Origin: Ruficoccus amylovorans
Lineage (GTDB): Bacteria > Verrucomicrobiota > Verrucomicrobiia > Opitutales > Cerasicoccaceae
Direction of reading: 5' to 3'
Assembly (NCBI RefSeq): GCF_014230085.1
Contig: NZ_JACHVB010000012.1
Span: 310,001 to 374,000 of the forward strand
Length of the DNA stretch: 64,000 bases
In this document: piece by piece, positions 1 to 11,615 of the stretch
How the letters are laid out: the number at the start of each line of letters is the position of its first letter
Position numbering within the stretch: position 1 is the first letter of the stretch
Position numbers and translations under genes: made by a program
Notes under the pieces: generated by a model
Told to the model about the DNA's origin: nothing
The model's input: only the letters and a program-made list of their open reading frames with translations
The model's database searches: none

Positions 1-509
1 CCGTGCTGTTCGCGCCAGTGGGCGACCTTTTCGATCTTGGGCAGGACATCCTCGCGGAAGGACTGCCCGCCAAAGCCGGGCTGGACGGTCATCAACAAAA
101 CAAGGTCCACGGCTTCCAGGTAGGGCTCCAGCATTTCCACCGGGGTTCCGGGGTTGATGCAGATGCCGCAGGTCGCCCCTTGCGCACGGATCTGGCGCAG
201 GGTTTCGGCCTTCGGGTAGTCGGGCTCGGCGTGGATGGTCACGTTCTGGGCTCCGGCCTTGATGAAGGCGTCAATGTAAAGGTGGGGGTTGTCCAGCATG
301 AGGTGGACATCGAAAAACAGTTCGCTGCCCCCGCGCAGGTCGGCCACGGTCTGGGGGCCGAAGCTGAGGTTCGGGACGAAGTGCCCGTCCATGATGTCGA
401 TGTGGACCCAGAAGACGCCGTCGGTCTGCTCGGCCTGGGCGAGGCTGTCGGCCAGACGGGCATGATTACCGGCGAGGATGGAGGGGGCGACGATGGGACG
501 GTGGGACAT
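1..509 (-). CDS. rpe: Ribulose-phosphate 3-epimerase, partial at left edge
   Basis: This gene interconverts D-ribulose 5-phosphate and D-xylulose 5-phosphate in the pentose phosphate pathway. The minus-strand translation starts MSHRPIVAPSILAGNHARL and continues with HIDIMDGHFVPNLSFGP, the typical metal-binding and active-site segment of the family. Further motifs are FDVHLMLDNP and, near the window edge, LMTVQPGFGGQ. About 169 of roughly 220 residues are present; the C-terminus lies outside the window. It is the last visible gene of a minus-strand run and starts 14 bp after the LptE-like gene, so cotranscription is likely. The identification rests on several family motifs and is secure. Confidence 0.95.
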   Translation of the reverse strand, partial: MSHRPIVAPSILAGNHARLADSLAQAEQTDGVFWVHIDIMDGHFVPNLSFGPQTVADLRGGSELFFDVHLMLDNPHLYIDAFIKAGAQNVTIHAEPDYPKAETLRQIRAQGATCGICINPGTPVEMLEPYLEAVDLVLLMTVQPGFGGQSFREDVLPKIEKVAHWREQH

Positions 510-523
510 GGGCTGGGATTCCT

Positions 524-1045
524 TTACCAGGTGCTGACTACGGCGTTGGAGATCTTCTGAGCCATGGTGCGGGTCAGCACCGGCAGGGCCTGGTACTCGG
601 CGATCTGGAAGCCGCCCTGGACGAAAGCCTGCTGCTCGGCCCAGATCTCACGGCTGTTCATCAGGATCTCGCCGGTGCGGTTGTTCTTGAGCGTGACGAT
701 GCACTGCATGCGCAGCATGTAGGACTGGGCCAGGCCGGTGTCCTGCTTTTGCGTGGCACCGACGGTGCGCTCGTAGTTGGCGATGAGAATTTCCAGGGTG
801 GCGTCGGCCGAGGCGTTTTCGACGATCTTGAGGTTACTGTGGCCTTGCAGGTCGGTGATCGTCTGGTCGGTCAGGGTGGCTCCGGCCTGGGGGGCGAAGG
901 AGCCGTTCTTGACCGGGGCGACGTAGAGCGTGCGGAAGGGCAGCTCCCCGGGAGGGCCGAGCCGGTAGTGCGAGCAGGCCCCGAAGACGAGGGCGAGCGC
1001 GACCAGCGCGAACCAGGAAAGACGGAGTCGGGCAGGGCGGAACAT
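524..1045 (-). CDS. LptE-like LPS assembly lipoprotein
   Basis: This 173-residue protein has a signal peptide with a plausible lipobox (VFGAC, Cys24), then SHYRLGPPGELPFRTLYVAP, which resembles the start of LptE and related proteins in Gram-negative bacteria. LptE-type lipoproteins plug the LptD barrel that inserts lipopolysaccharide into the outer membrane. The body alternates predicted beta strands and a C-terminal helix (ALPVLTRTMAQKISNAVV), as in the LptE fold. The gene starts 3 bp after the stop of the TPR protein gene, so translational coupling is likely, and an envelope-assembly context fits. LptE is poorly conserved in sequence, so the assignment is a fold-level guess. An unrelated small outer-membrane lipoprotein is the alternative. 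Confidence 0.6.
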   Translation of the reverse strand: MFRPARLRLSWFALVALALVFGACSHYRLGPPGELPFRTLYVAPVKNGSFAPQAGATLTDQTITDLQGHSNLKIVENASADATLEILIANYERTVGATQKQDTGLAQSYMLRMQCIVTLKNNRTGEILMNSREIWAEQQAFVQGGFQIAEYQALPVLTRTMAQKISNAVVSTW

Positions 1046-1048
1046 GAC

Positions 1049-2440
1049 TTACTGGGCTCCGGCGGGCAGGTTCTGGTTTTCGGCGGCTTCGGTCTGCTCC
1101 TTGTCCACGGCTTCCTGCTGGGGGGTGTTCGGGCCGGGGAGCTGGACGGGGAAGAGGTTGTCCACCCCGAACTCGGGGCCGATGAGCGGATCGGCGGGCC
1201 ACATGCCCTCGTACGGCTCCATGATCGGATCGTCGAGATAGGGATCCATGAGAGGAGCGCCGACACCCATGTAGTCCTCGGTGGTGCCAGTGGCCGGGTC
1301 GTAGATCTCGGCGGCTTCGGCTCCGGGGGTGGTCAGGAAGTCTTCGGTCTGTTCGATCTGGAAGCCTTCGTCCTCAAGCATGTCGATCTCGCTCTGCTCG
1401 TCGTACTGGCGGTCGCTCGGCTCCTTGTAGCGGCCAAAGACCCAGTCGTAGGGGGTCATGGGAGGCTTTTCGCCGGACTTGATCTCGATGATCAGCTCGC
1501 GGGCCTTGCGGGCGCTGGGAGAATCGGGGGCGACGGTGATGGCCTCGTTGAGGAAGATCAGGGCGGCGCGGGGGTTGTTGCGGTATTCCCAGTAAAAGGT
1601 GCCCATGTCGTAGCGGTTGGCGGCGAGGGTTTCCTCCATGTAGTAGAGGCCGGCTTCAGCCTCGGAGACGCTGGTTGAGTCTGGAAAGAGGATGAGGAAG
1701 TCCTTGTAGTAGGAAATCGACTGGCGGGTGGCTCCCTGGTCGTACTGGGGGCCCTGGACGAGGGCGCCGTAGGTCTGGGCGAGGCTGAGGTAAGCGTCGG
1801 AGGTGATGAAGCTGTCCGGGTAGTTGTTGATCAGGCGGTCGAGCGCGTCGATGGCCTCCTCGGGCTTGTCGTTGTCGTTGGCGACCATAGCGAGGTTCAT
1901 GAGGGCCATGGGGGCGTAGTCGCTGTACGGGGCGCTCTGGACAACTTCCTCGTAGGCTTTGGTGGACATGTCGGCATTGTAGAAGCCGGGGAAAAGCCCC
2001 CAGTAGTAGGGCAGGGCGCCGTCCTGGACCTTTTCGCCGATGTTGTAAAGCTGCTGGACGACGAGGTTGAAGCCCTCGTAATTAGGATACTTCTTGATGA
2101 TCTTCTGGAATTCCTTGGTCGCGGTTTCGAACTGGTGACGGTCGGCGTAAATGACGCCGCGCTGGTAGATGGCCTCCGGGGCGAAAACCGAGTTCGGGTA
2201 GTCGGAGACGACTTCCTTGTAAAGGTCGAGGGCGGACCACTGGTTACCTTCCTCCTGCTCGAGGCGGGCCTCGTTCATGAGGTCGAGAGCGCTGGTGTAG
2301 TCCTCGCCGGAGGGGCCGACGAGGTGGTCCGTGTTGCGTCCGACGACGTGCCAGCCCTCGTCAGGCGTCCATACCAGAGAGGCGCGCAGGGCGGTCAGGG
2401 TAGTCAGAAACAGAAAGAGTGTCAGGAAGCGTATCCCCAT
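1049..2440 (-). CDS. Exported TPR protein, BamD/YfiO-like
   Basis: This 463-residue protein has an N-terminal hydrophobic export signal (MGIRFLTLFLFLTTLTALRA) without a lipobox cysteine. From about residue 45 to 300 it carries repeated helical pairs with TPR signatures, for example SALDLYKEVVSDYPNSVFAP followed by EAIYQRGVIYADRHQFETA, and a later NNYPDSF repeat. This 'A..YQRG..Y..YPNS..A' pattern is shared with BamD, the outer-membrane protein assembly lipoprotein. The last 120 residues are acidic and low complexity, rich in Asp, Glu and Pro. The neighbouring LptE-like gene supports an envelope role. The missing lipobox cysteine and the extended tail mean it is not a simple BamD orthologue. 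Confidence 0.65.
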   Translation of the reverse strand: MGIRFLTLFLFLTTLTALRASLVWTPDEGWHVVGRNTDHLVGPSGEDYTSALDLMNEARLEQEEGNQWSALDLYKEVVSDYPNSVFAPEAIYQRGVIYADRHQFETATKEFQKIIKKYPNYEGFNLVVQQLYNIGEKVQDGALPYYWGLFPGFYNADMSTKAYEEVVQSAPYSDYAPMALMNLAMVANDNDKPEEAIDALDRLINNYPDSFITSDAYLSLAQTYGALVQGPQYDQGATRQSISYYKDFLILFPDSTSVSEAEAGLYYMEETLAANRYDMGTFYWEYRNNPRAALIFLNEAITVAPDSPSARKARELIIEIKSGEKPPMTPYDWVFGRYKEPSDRQYDEQSEIDMLEDEGFQIEQTEDFLTTPGAEAAEIYDPATGTTEDYMGVGAPLMDPYLDDPIMEPYEGMWPADPLIGPEFGVDNLFPVQLPGPNTPQQEAVDKEQTEAAENQNLPAGAQ

Positions 2441-2458
2441 ATTTAGAAAGTAACTGTG

Positions 2459-2980
2459 TTAGGTGCCGTTGGGCTTGGCAAGCTCTCCTTTGTCGCGAGG
2501 TCCGCAGGCAGCGCAATCTTTTTTTGGCCGGGCCGGGTCGTCGAGGGCGAAATAGACAGTACGGCCCAGTTCGGGCAGGGCCACGGCCACGGCCTGATGG
2601 TTGGAAAGAACGCCCTTGAGCGCGACGGTTTCGGAGCGGGTGCGGGGGGCCAGCGCGCCGTTGGCGGCGGAGTCGAAACCCTGGAAATCGATCACTTCGA
2701 GCGAACCCTCATAGGCGATGTCGCCGGATTCGTTCAGGGTCGGCTTGAGGGTGACAATGGTCCCGGCGAAAACATTCTCCTCGGTGCCGGGCACGGGGAT
2801 GCGTTTGCCACTGCGGTACTGGCTGGTTTTGCCAAGCGCGAGGCGGGCGGGTTGGCCCTGGCCGAGCAGGCGAAATTCGACCGTCGCGGGCTGCTCGTCG
2901 GCAGCGGGTGCCACGTCCGTGCCCCAGGCGGTGCAAGCCAGGAAAAAGCAAAGCAGCAGGGCGGTCGGCAGACGCATCAT
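2459..2980 (-). CDS. Small exported protein of unknown function
   Basis: I do not recognise this 173-residue protein. The start at MMRLPTALLLCFFLAC gives a classical signal sequence, with either signal peptidase I cleavage near AWG or lipidation at Cys14. The mature part is mostly beta and ends with a short CAAC-type cysteine pair and a charged tail. The segment GTIVTLKPTLNESGDIAYEG loosely recalls the beta repeat of secretin C-termini, too weakly to assign. An in-frame ATG at 3022 has GGAGG 5 nt upstream, but that stretch belongs to an intergenic repeat, so I prefer 2980. The gene ends 18 bp before the TPR gene and probably heads the same operon. Confidence 0.6.
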   Translation of the reverse strand: MMRLPTALLLCFFLACTAWGTDVAPAADEQPATVEFRLLGQGQPARLALGKTSQYRSGKRIPVPGTEENVFAGTIVTLKPTLNESGDIAYEGSLEVIDFQGFDSAANGALAPRTRSETVALKGVLSNHQAVAVALPELGRTVYFALDDPARPKKDCAACGPRDKGELAKPNGT

Positions 2981-2981
2981 T

Positions 2982-3127
2982 ATCGGCTGATGGTCAATGC
3001 CTGAGCGCGATTGGTCAACCATCATTTCCTCCGCAACGGGCGCGGAACGGAAAATCCCGAAACCCGCCCCCAACAACGAATCCCCAAAATGATAGATGAC
3101 CAATGAGAAATGGAAAATGACCAATCC
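2982..3127. repeat. Intergenic inverted repeat, ATGACCAAT word family
   Basis: The spacer between fabH and the small exported protein gene holds two arms in opposite orientation. The right arm (3086-3127) repeats the words ATGACCAAT and GAAATGGAAAATGACCAAT and abuts the fabH stop codon. The left arm (about 3009-3029) reads GATTGGTCAACCATCATTTC, close to the reverse complement. Such word-like arms around a short spacer recur in this window with other words. The function is unknown, and no protein is encoded here. Confidence 0.55.
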
Positions 3128-4147
3128 CTAGGTCAGCTTGACGAGAGAGGCGGCCCAGGTGAGCCCCGCGCCAAAGGCGGCCATGAGGACGTAGTCGCCG
3201 GGCTTGACCTTGCCGGTGCGGCGGGCCTGCTCCAGGGCGAGCGGGATGGAGGCGGCGGAGGTGTTGCCGAACTGGTCGATGTTGACGAGGAACTTGTCCA
3301 TCGGCACACCCATGCGGGCCACCATCGCCTCGATGATGCGGATATTGGCCTGATGGGGGATGAAGCAGGCGACCTCGGAGGGGCTGACGCCGGTCTTTTC
3401 CAGCAGGTCGAGGGCGACCTTGCCCATGTCGCGCACGGCGACCTTGAAGATCTCCTTGCCGTTCATCTTCAGGAAATGCTCGTGGTTGGCCACGGTCTCG
3501 GCGCTGGCCGGGCTGAGAGACCCCCCGGAGGGCATGTAGAGCAGGGAGGGGCGTTCGCCGTTGGCGCGCAGGATGCTGTCGATCACGCCCACGCCGGGCT
3601 GGTCGCTTTTGCCTAAAACAACGGCCCCGGCCGCATCACCAAAGAGCACGCAGGTCGCCCGGTCGTCCCAGTCCATCAGGCTGGACATCTTCTCGGCCCC
3701 GATGACGAGCGCGTGCCGGTAAGAGCCGGCCTGCATCATGCGCGTACCCGTCTCCAGCGCGTAGAGAAAGCCGCTGCACGCCGCCGAGATGTCGAAGGCG
3801 GCCACGCAGTTTGCCCCGAGCTTGCTCTGGACGAGGCAGGCGGTCGAGGGAAAGGACATGTCCGGGGACATGGTGGCAACGATAATCAGGTCAATGTCTT
3901 GCGCCGTGAGGCCCGCGTCGTCCAGGGCGGCCCTGGCAGCCTCGACCGCGAGGTCGGAGGTGGCCTGGCCTGGCCCGGCGATGCGGCGCTCGCGGATGCC
4001 GGAGCGGGTGCGAATCCACTCATCGGAGGTATCGACGGTTTGGGACAATTCCTCGTTGGTGACGATACGAGCGGGCACATAGGCACCGATTCCCTGAAAT
4101 ATAACGGAAGGTGTGTCTGCGGGCATTGAGTCAGGAGTCGAACGCAC
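3128..4147 (-). CDS. fabH: Beta-ketoacyl-ACP synthase III
   Basis: FabH condenses an acyl-CoA starter with malonyl-ACP to begin fatty acid synthesis in the cytosol. All three catalytic residues are visible: Cys124 in ISAACSGF, His265 in FIPHQAN and Asn295 in FGNTSAAS. The length of 339 residues is normal with a slightly long N-terminus, so Met8 is a possible alternative start. The gene follows plsX by 67 bp on the same strand, the usual plsX-fabH pairing that links phospholipid and fatty acid synthesis. Confidence 0.97.
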   Translation of the reverse strand: MRSTPDSMPADTPSVIFQGIGAYVPARIVTNEELSQTVDTSDEWIRTRSGIRERRIAGPGQATSDLAVEAARAALDDAGLTAQDIDLIIVATMSPDMSFPSTACLVQSKLGANCVAAFDISAACSGFLYALETGTRMMQAGSYRHALVIGAEKMSSLMDWDDRATCVLFGDAAGAVVLGKSDQPGVGVIDSILRANGERPSLLYMPSGGSLSPASAETVANHEHFLKMNGKEIFKVAVRDMGKVALDLLEKTGVSPSEVACFIPHQANIRIIEAMVARMGVPMDKFLVNIDQFGNTSAASIPLALEQARRTGKVKPGDYVLMAAFGAGLTWAASLVKLT

Positions 4148-4214
4148 CGCGAGGGGCCGGTGCGGGATTGATCACATCATGGATGCCGCAAGACCTTGGC
4201 GGAAAAAAACTCCC

Positions 4215-5297
4215 TTAACCAGAAAATTCTACGCCTGCGGGCGTTACGGGGGCGGATTTGGCCAGGGCGTTGGCTTTTTCGATGGTGTCGCCGATGTGGG
4301 CGTTCATGTCGTGCTCCAGCGCGTCGCAGGCGATGCGCACGGCGCTCTTGATAAATTCCCGGTTGCTGGAGCCGTGGGCCTTGACCACGAGGCCGTTGAG
4401 CCCGAGCAGGGGCGCTCCGGCGTAGTGCTCGGGGCTGAAGGTGCGCTTGATACTGGCGAACGCGCCCTTGTTAAGCAGTGCGCCGATCTTGCGGATCGGG
4501 TTCGCGGTGATCTCCTCCTTGAGCACGTCCTTGAGGGTGACGAGGCAGGCTTCGAGCGTTTTCAGGAGGATGTTGCCGGTAAAGCCGTCGCAAACAACGA
4601 CGTCGGCCACGCTGCGGAAGGTGTCGAAGCCCTCGATCAGCCCGATGTAGTTGATCTCGCCCTTGAGTTGCTTGAGCAAATCGTGCGCCTCGGCGATGCG
4701 TGCCGTGCCCTTGCCCTCCTCGGTGCCGATGGTCAGCAGGCCGACCCGGGGCTTGGCAATGGGGAAGATCGCGCGCGCGTAGGCTTCGCCAAGGATCGCG
4801 TTGTGGACGAGCTGGCGGCTCGTGGTCTCGGGCTGGGCCCCCGCGTCGAGCAGGATGAAGTGGTGGTTGCGGCTGGGGATGACGGCGGGCAGGGCGGGGC
4901 GCTCCACGCCGCTCATCTTTTTCAGGATCAGGGTGGAGGAGAACATCAGGGCCCCGGTGTTGCCGCAACTGACGGCTCCGTCGGCCTGGCCGGTGCGCAC
5001 CAGATCAATCACGCGCAGCAGCGAAGCTTCCTTGCGCCGGAAGGCGGCCTTGGGCTTCTCGTCCATCGAGATGACATCCGGGGCGTGCTCCAGCACGACC
5101 TTGGGGTGGTTTTCGAGTCCGGCCTCGCGCAGCAGCGGAAGGAGTTCCTCCTGGCGACCGGTCAGGATGATCTTGTGCAGCTTGGTCCAGTCAGGGCTGC
5201 CCAGCCCCAACCGGATGGCGGCGACCACCTCGGAAGGACCGAGATCGCCGCCCATTGCATCCACCGCTACGGTGGCCCCACACGTCTTTTCAACCAT
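4215..5297 (-). CDS. plsX: Phosphate acyltransferase PlsX
   Basis: PlsX converts acyl-ACP to acyl-phosphate, the acyl donor for PlsY in glycerolipid synthesis. The 360-residue protein begins MVEKTCGATVAVDAMGGDLGP, with the hallmark DAMGGDxxP motif, and carries AVSCGNTGALM and VVCDGFTGNILLK, both typical of the family. The usual upstream partners yceD and rpmF are absent: the next gene upstream is groEL with a terminator between. plsX and fabH therefore form their own short transcription unit. Confidence 0.97.
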   Translation of the reverse strand: MVEKTCGATVAVDAMGGDLGPSEVVAAIRLGLGSPDWTKLHKIILTGRQEELLPLLREAGLENHPKVVLEHAPDVISMDEKPKAAFRRKEASLLRVIDLVRTGQADGAVSCGNTGALMFSSTLILKKMSGVERPALPAVIPSRNHHFILLDAGAQPETTSRQLVHNAILGEAYARAIFPIAKPRVGLLTIGTEEGKGTARIAEAHDLLKQLKGEINYIGLIEGFDTFRSVADVVVCDGFTGNILLKTLEACLVTLKDVLKEEITANPIRKIGALLNKGAFASIKRTFSPEHYAGAPLLGLNGLVVKAHGSSNREFIKSAVRIACDALEHDMNAHIGDTIEKANALAKSAPVTPAGVEFSG

Positions 5298-5451
5298 GGG
5301 TGCATAAGCTGTGTCGTTGGTGCAAAAGCGTCAAGGATAACTCCTTATCTCCAGCGACTGAAGAAAATCCCCAAAACGCCCTCCCGCCCATGCCCCGGGG
5401 CGGCAAAAATTCTTCCGCACAAGGCCGAAGATTCCACCGGAGAAAAACAAA

Positions 5452-5479
5452 AAGGGCGTCGCTCGAAAGCGACGCCCTT
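5452..5479 (-). terminator. Rho-independent terminator after groEL
   Basis: A perfect 12-bp stem (AAGGGCGTCGCT with its complement) encloses a CGAA tetraloop. Read on the minus strand it is followed by TTTTTGTTTTT, giving a textbook intrinsic terminator for the groES-groEL transcript, about 120 bp past the groEL stop. Confidence 0.88.
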
Positions 5480-5595
5480 GTAAATGCGTTGGTTTAGCTG
5501 GAAGGCTGATGGTAAGCGGTGCAGGGTGGAGCCCCTATCGCCCGTGGACGCTGTCCACATACATCATGCCGCAGCGGAAACGTAAGCCCGGGGGC

Positions 5596-7242
<1,647 letters not shown>

Positions 7243-7364
7243 GGTGTATAATTACTTAATGGTTAATTGCTAATTGTTATTTATTGGTCCGGTCGGCACG
7301 CTGTATCCGTTTTTGAATACAGCATCATGGCGCAGCCATGATCAATGCCTGCACGTGTCACGTG

Positions 7365-7664
7365 CTAGCCGACGATGGCGAGGATGTCGTCCTCGCGCAG
7401 CAGCGTGTAGGACTGGTCGCCGAACTTGACCTCGGTGCCGCCGTACTTGGAGACGATGACCTTGTCACCGACCTTGACGTTGAACGGCTGGGGCTCGCCC
7501 TTGTCGTTCTTGGCGCCGGTGCCCAGGGCGACCACTTCGGCCTCCTGCGGCTTTTCCTTGGCGGAATCCGGAATATAGATACCGCCCTTGATTTGTTCCT
7601 GATCTTCGACCGTCTTGACAAGAACGCGGTCTCCGAGGGGTTGGATCTTAGGTGCTTTACTCAT
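7365..7664 (-). CDS. groES: 10 kDa co-chaperonin GroES
   Basis: GroES caps the GroEL ring. The 99-residue product starts [19 protein letters not shown] and shows the mobile loop ([18 protein letters not shown]) and [16 protein letters not shown] strand typical of the family. It is the promoter-proximal gene of the groES-groEL pair. I looked upstream for the CIRCE operator (TTAGCACTC-N9-GAGTGCTAA) and did not find it, so heat regulation probably does not use a canonical HrcA/CIRCE system here. Confidence 0.98.
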   Translation of the reverse strand: MSKAPKIQPLGDRVLVKTVEDQEQIKGGIYIPDSAKEKPQEAEVVALGTGAKNDKGEPQPFNVKVGDKVIVSKYGGTEVKFGDQSYTLLREDDILAIVG

Positions 7665-7696
7665 GGTTTGTTGTTAGAACTTGGTTAGGTTTTTAA

Positions 7697-7737
7697 GAAA
7701 GTTTGAGCGTTGGAAAGTTCCGGGGTTGAGAGTTGAA
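7697..7737. repeat. TTTGAGAGTTTGAAAG-family repeat arm
   Basis: The sequence GAAAGTTTGAGCGTTGGAAA and the following TTGAGAGTTGAAG match the word pattern of the repeat arms near 38.9, 49.0, 50.6, 52.3 and 59.4 kb. It is a diverged single arm just upstream of groES. Confidence 0.5.
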
Positions 7738-7742
7738 GAGGG

Positions 7743-7908
7743 CTCACACGGAGGCACAGAGGCACGGAGGTTTTTTGTTGTTTAAAATTGGCAGGTGGGA
7801 AGTTCGTGAAACTCTCTAACCGTCGGAGCGGGAAATGTGGAAGCCTTGGCCATCCTGATCGCCCCAACCTTTACTTTTTTCCTCCGTGCCTCTGTGCCTC
7901 CGTGTGAG
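7743..7908. repeat. 28-bp perfect inverted repeat, CACAGAGGCAC family
   Basis: The arm at 7743-7770 (starting CTCACACGGAGGCACAGAGG) is matched base for base by its reverse complement at 7881-7908, with 110 bp between. A related word set (CCACAGAGGACACAGAG) occurs at 20731 and at 36454/36623. In RNA the arms could form a long hairpin in the groES leader region. No coding potential is seen in the loop. Confidence 0.75.
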
Positions 7909-7931
7909 TTAAATCTTTCTCTCAAAACAAA

Positions 7932-7969
7932 AGTCACTGGCCGATGCGTGAATGAACCGGCCAGTGACT
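7932..7969 (-). terminator. Rho-independent terminator after dnaK
   Basis: A perfect 12-bp stem (AGTCACTGGCCG with its complement) around a 14-nt loop is followed on the minus strand by TTTTGTTTTGAGAG. It begins 13 bp past the dnaK stop codon. Confidence 0.85.
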
Positions 7970-7982
7970 GGCTTGCGAAACT

Positions 7983-9944
<1,962 letters not shown>

Positions 9945-10080
9945 GCCAAGTCTATTGCAAGGAACGTGCCGGGTTGGGCTTTTTTATTTTTAGTTATTGT
10001 TTATAAATGCTTTAAGGTTGATTTAATGCGTTTTTTGTTCGTTTTAGGATTGGAGCGGGTGGCGCAGAATGTCCCACTCT

Positions 10081-10108
10081 TGTCACACTTGGCGCGTCGT
10101 GTGTGACA
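10081..10108. promoter_or_regulatory. Palindrome between dnaK and the Cdd1-like gene
   Basis: TGTCACAC and GTGTGACA form perfect 8-bp arms around a 12-nt spacer. It lies in the divergent spacer about 140 bp from dnaK and 124 bp from the downstream gene, so an operator or a small hairpin is possible. No regulator is known to bind it. The rest of the spacer (9945-10231) shows only AT-rich sequence. Confidence 0.35.
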
Positions 10109-10231
10109 CGCCGTTGGGGTCTGTCGCGCTCTTTTTTCCGGCATCCGGTTTGGCGGGCTTTTTATATGAAGGGGCGGGGCGGTGCCGGGACGCTTGACTC
10201 TTTGATCCCGCTGGCCGAACTTGATGCCTTC

Positions 10232-10516
10232 ATGCCGCCCAGAAAGAAAAAGGAAACCGACTACGAAGCGCTCAGTTCGTCCTTCATGCGTGTCCCGAAG
10301 ATGAAAGTCGATGCCGCGCGCGCGTTGCTTTCGCTCGGGCTCAAGCAGATTTACCAGTTGGAGGGGCGCTCACCCGACTCGCTTTTTGACGAGTACAAAA
10401 AGCTCCAGCCCAAGGCCGACCTCGAATTGCGCGCCTGTTTCCGCCTGGCCGTGTACTACGCGGAAAACCAGCCGCCTGATCCGGCGATGATGGAGCTGTC
10501 CGTCTGGAGGAAGTAG
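10232..10516 (+). CDS. Cdd1-family helix-hairpin-helix protein
   Basis: This small protein of 94 residues matches the pattern of the Cdd1 family (called 'pathogenicity locus' in Pfam). It has a helix-hairpin-helix-like core VPKMKVDAARALLSLGLKQI, then LEGRSPDSLFDEYKK, and ends FRLAVYYAENQ, where family members typically have CAVYYA. The domain resembles DNA-binding HhH modules but its cellular role is not established. I start at ATG 10232 (MPPRKKKETDYEAL); an upstream in-frame start would add a non-family, unstructured leader. It is flanked by repeats and is probably transcribed alone. Confidence 0.7.
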   Translation: MPPRKKKETDYEALSSSFMRVPKMKVDAARALLSLGLKQIYQLEGRSPDSLFDEYKKLQPKADLELRACFRLAVYYAENQPPDPAMMELSVWRK

Positions 10517-10528
10517 GGGCAGGATTTA

Positions 10529-10677
10529 TGGAATTCGTAGATGTGTAAATTCATGGATGCGTAGTGTCTGTAAAAGGGGAGGCCCCTCGTGCGGTTGGGG
10601 CTCGGAGGGGGGCGCTCCGGTGCCAGCCGTTCGGGCCATGTGTGTCGTCCGCTGCCTTCCATGCATTTACGAATCGA
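10529..10677. repeat. TTCGTAGATTCG-family repeat pair, diverged
   Basis: Just after the Cdd1-like gene, GAATTCGTAGATGTGTAAAT is followed about 100 bp later by CCATGCATTTACGAATCGAC, its approximate reverse complement. The same words occur at 39727-39892 and 54179-54226. Between the arms is a GC-rich stretch with GGGGAGGCCCC-type palindromes (about 10573-10610). Confidence 0.5.
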
Positions 10678-10708
10678 CGGATTTTTCCTTTAAAACGGAA
10701 AAATCCGT
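10677..10708. promoter_or_regulatory. Hairpin upstream of the LON-domain gene
   Basis: ACGGATTTTTCC and GGAAAAATCCGT form a perfect 12-bp stem with an 8-nt loop (TTTAAAAC), ending 36 bp before the LON gene start. No T-tract follows on the plus strand, so it is not a simple terminator for upstream transcripts. A leader hairpin or operator are alternatives. Confidence 0.5.
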
Positions 10709-10744
10709 TCGCGTGTGCGCGAAAACTGCTTACTGTTACTTATA

Positions 10745-11428
10745 ATGGCGTTACAGGTCGAAATCCCGCGCGAAATCCCGGTTATGACGCTGCCGGAGGT
10801 GGTACTGTTCCCGCACGCCATGCTACCGCTGTACATCTTTGAGGAGCGCTACCGGCGCATGCTCCAGGATGTGCTGGAGAGCGACCGGCTGTTTGTCGTG
10901 GCCGGGCAGGACATGGAAAAGGCCCGCGTCACAGGGGAGTTTGAGCCGCCCTTCGGGATCGCCTCGGTCGGAGTTATCCGGGCCAGCCACCTGAACGAAG
11001 ACGCAACCTCGAACCTCATTATCCAGGGACTGGCCCGGGTGCGTATCCGGCGGATACTCTCGGAGGAGCCGTACCGGCTGGTTGAGATCGAGTCGGTCGC
11101 GACCGAGCCCGGCGCGCAGCGCGAAGCCCTCGCTGCGGACCGCCTCCGGCTGACGGATCTGCTCCTGGCCCACGGCAAGCTCGGGGGCGAGGTGCCCGAG
11201 GAAATTATGGAGTTTCTCGGCTCCCTCAAGGACGAGGAGACGTTTCTGGATCTGGCGGCCTTTACGCTGTGCCCGGATGGTTTGGAAAAGCAGCGCCTGC
11301 TGGAAACCTTCAGCACGGCCGAGCGCTTCAGCCGCTTCTTCTCTGTGCTCCAGCGGGCGAACGAAAACCTCGTCATCGACAATAAGCTGCGCGGCGGCCT
11401 GCCCGATGACCGCATTGAGCTGAACTGA
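10745..11428 (+). CDS. LON substrate-binding domain protein
   Basis: The 227-residue protein is a stand-alone LON N-terminal domain (as in Lon protease and cereblon) without ATPase or protease parts. Characteristic segments are IPVMTLPEVVLFPHAMLPLY followed by IFEERYRRML, then FGIASVGVIRA and LIIQGLARVRI. A C-terminal helical part (DEETFLDLAAFTLCPDGLEK) resembles the helical bundle that follows the LON domain. The likely role is substrate recognition or an adaptor function, but this is inferred from the family only. The start at ATG 10745 (MALQVEIPRE) is chosen because the conserved domain begins immediately after. Confidence 0.85.
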   Translation: MALQVEIPREIPVMTLPEVVLFPHAMLPLYIFEERYRRMLQDVLESDRLFVVAGQDMEKARVTGEFEPPFGIASVGVIRASHLNEDATSNLIIQGLARVRIRRILSEEPYRLVEIESVATEPGAQREALAADRLRLTDLLLAHGKLGGEVPEEIMEFLGSLKDEETFLDLAAFTLCPDGLEKQRLLETFSTAERFSRFFSVLQRANENLVIDNKLRGGLPDDRIELN

Positions 11429-11615
11429 AGCGTTCGCAAGGTTGGTTTTGGGTGGTTGCTAAATACCCGTTCGCGGGGTCACTCATTAGTATTGCCTTGG
11501 TGATATGGGGTGGATAATGTTTCCTTATTGGGGCGATTAGTGCCTGTGTGCTATTTGTCCCAAACAGTTCCGGACAGACCGTCCGGAGCGACAAACGCTC
11601 ATTGTTTCTACCAAT

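Larger units (their letters stand above)
7665..7982. other. groES upstream spacer, repeat-filled, no gene
   Basis: This 318-bp stretch between dnaK and groES contains no convincing gene. It holds an arm of the TTTGAGAGTTTGAAAG family (7697-7737), a 28-bp perfect inverted repeat (7743-7770 and 7881-7908), and the dnaK terminator (7932-7969). The groES promoter must lie within or beside these repeats. I could not identify a clear -35/-10 pair. Confidence 0.7.

Noticed and set aside
4113-5483. A 456-codon open frame antisense to plsX
   Set aside because: plsX is certain from its motifs, and the antisense product has no recognisable features.
7665-7982. A CIRCE operator upstream of groES
   Set aside because: I looked for TTAGCACTC and GAGTGCTAA arms with a 9-bp gap and found none; the inverted repeat present is a different, 28-bp word repeat.
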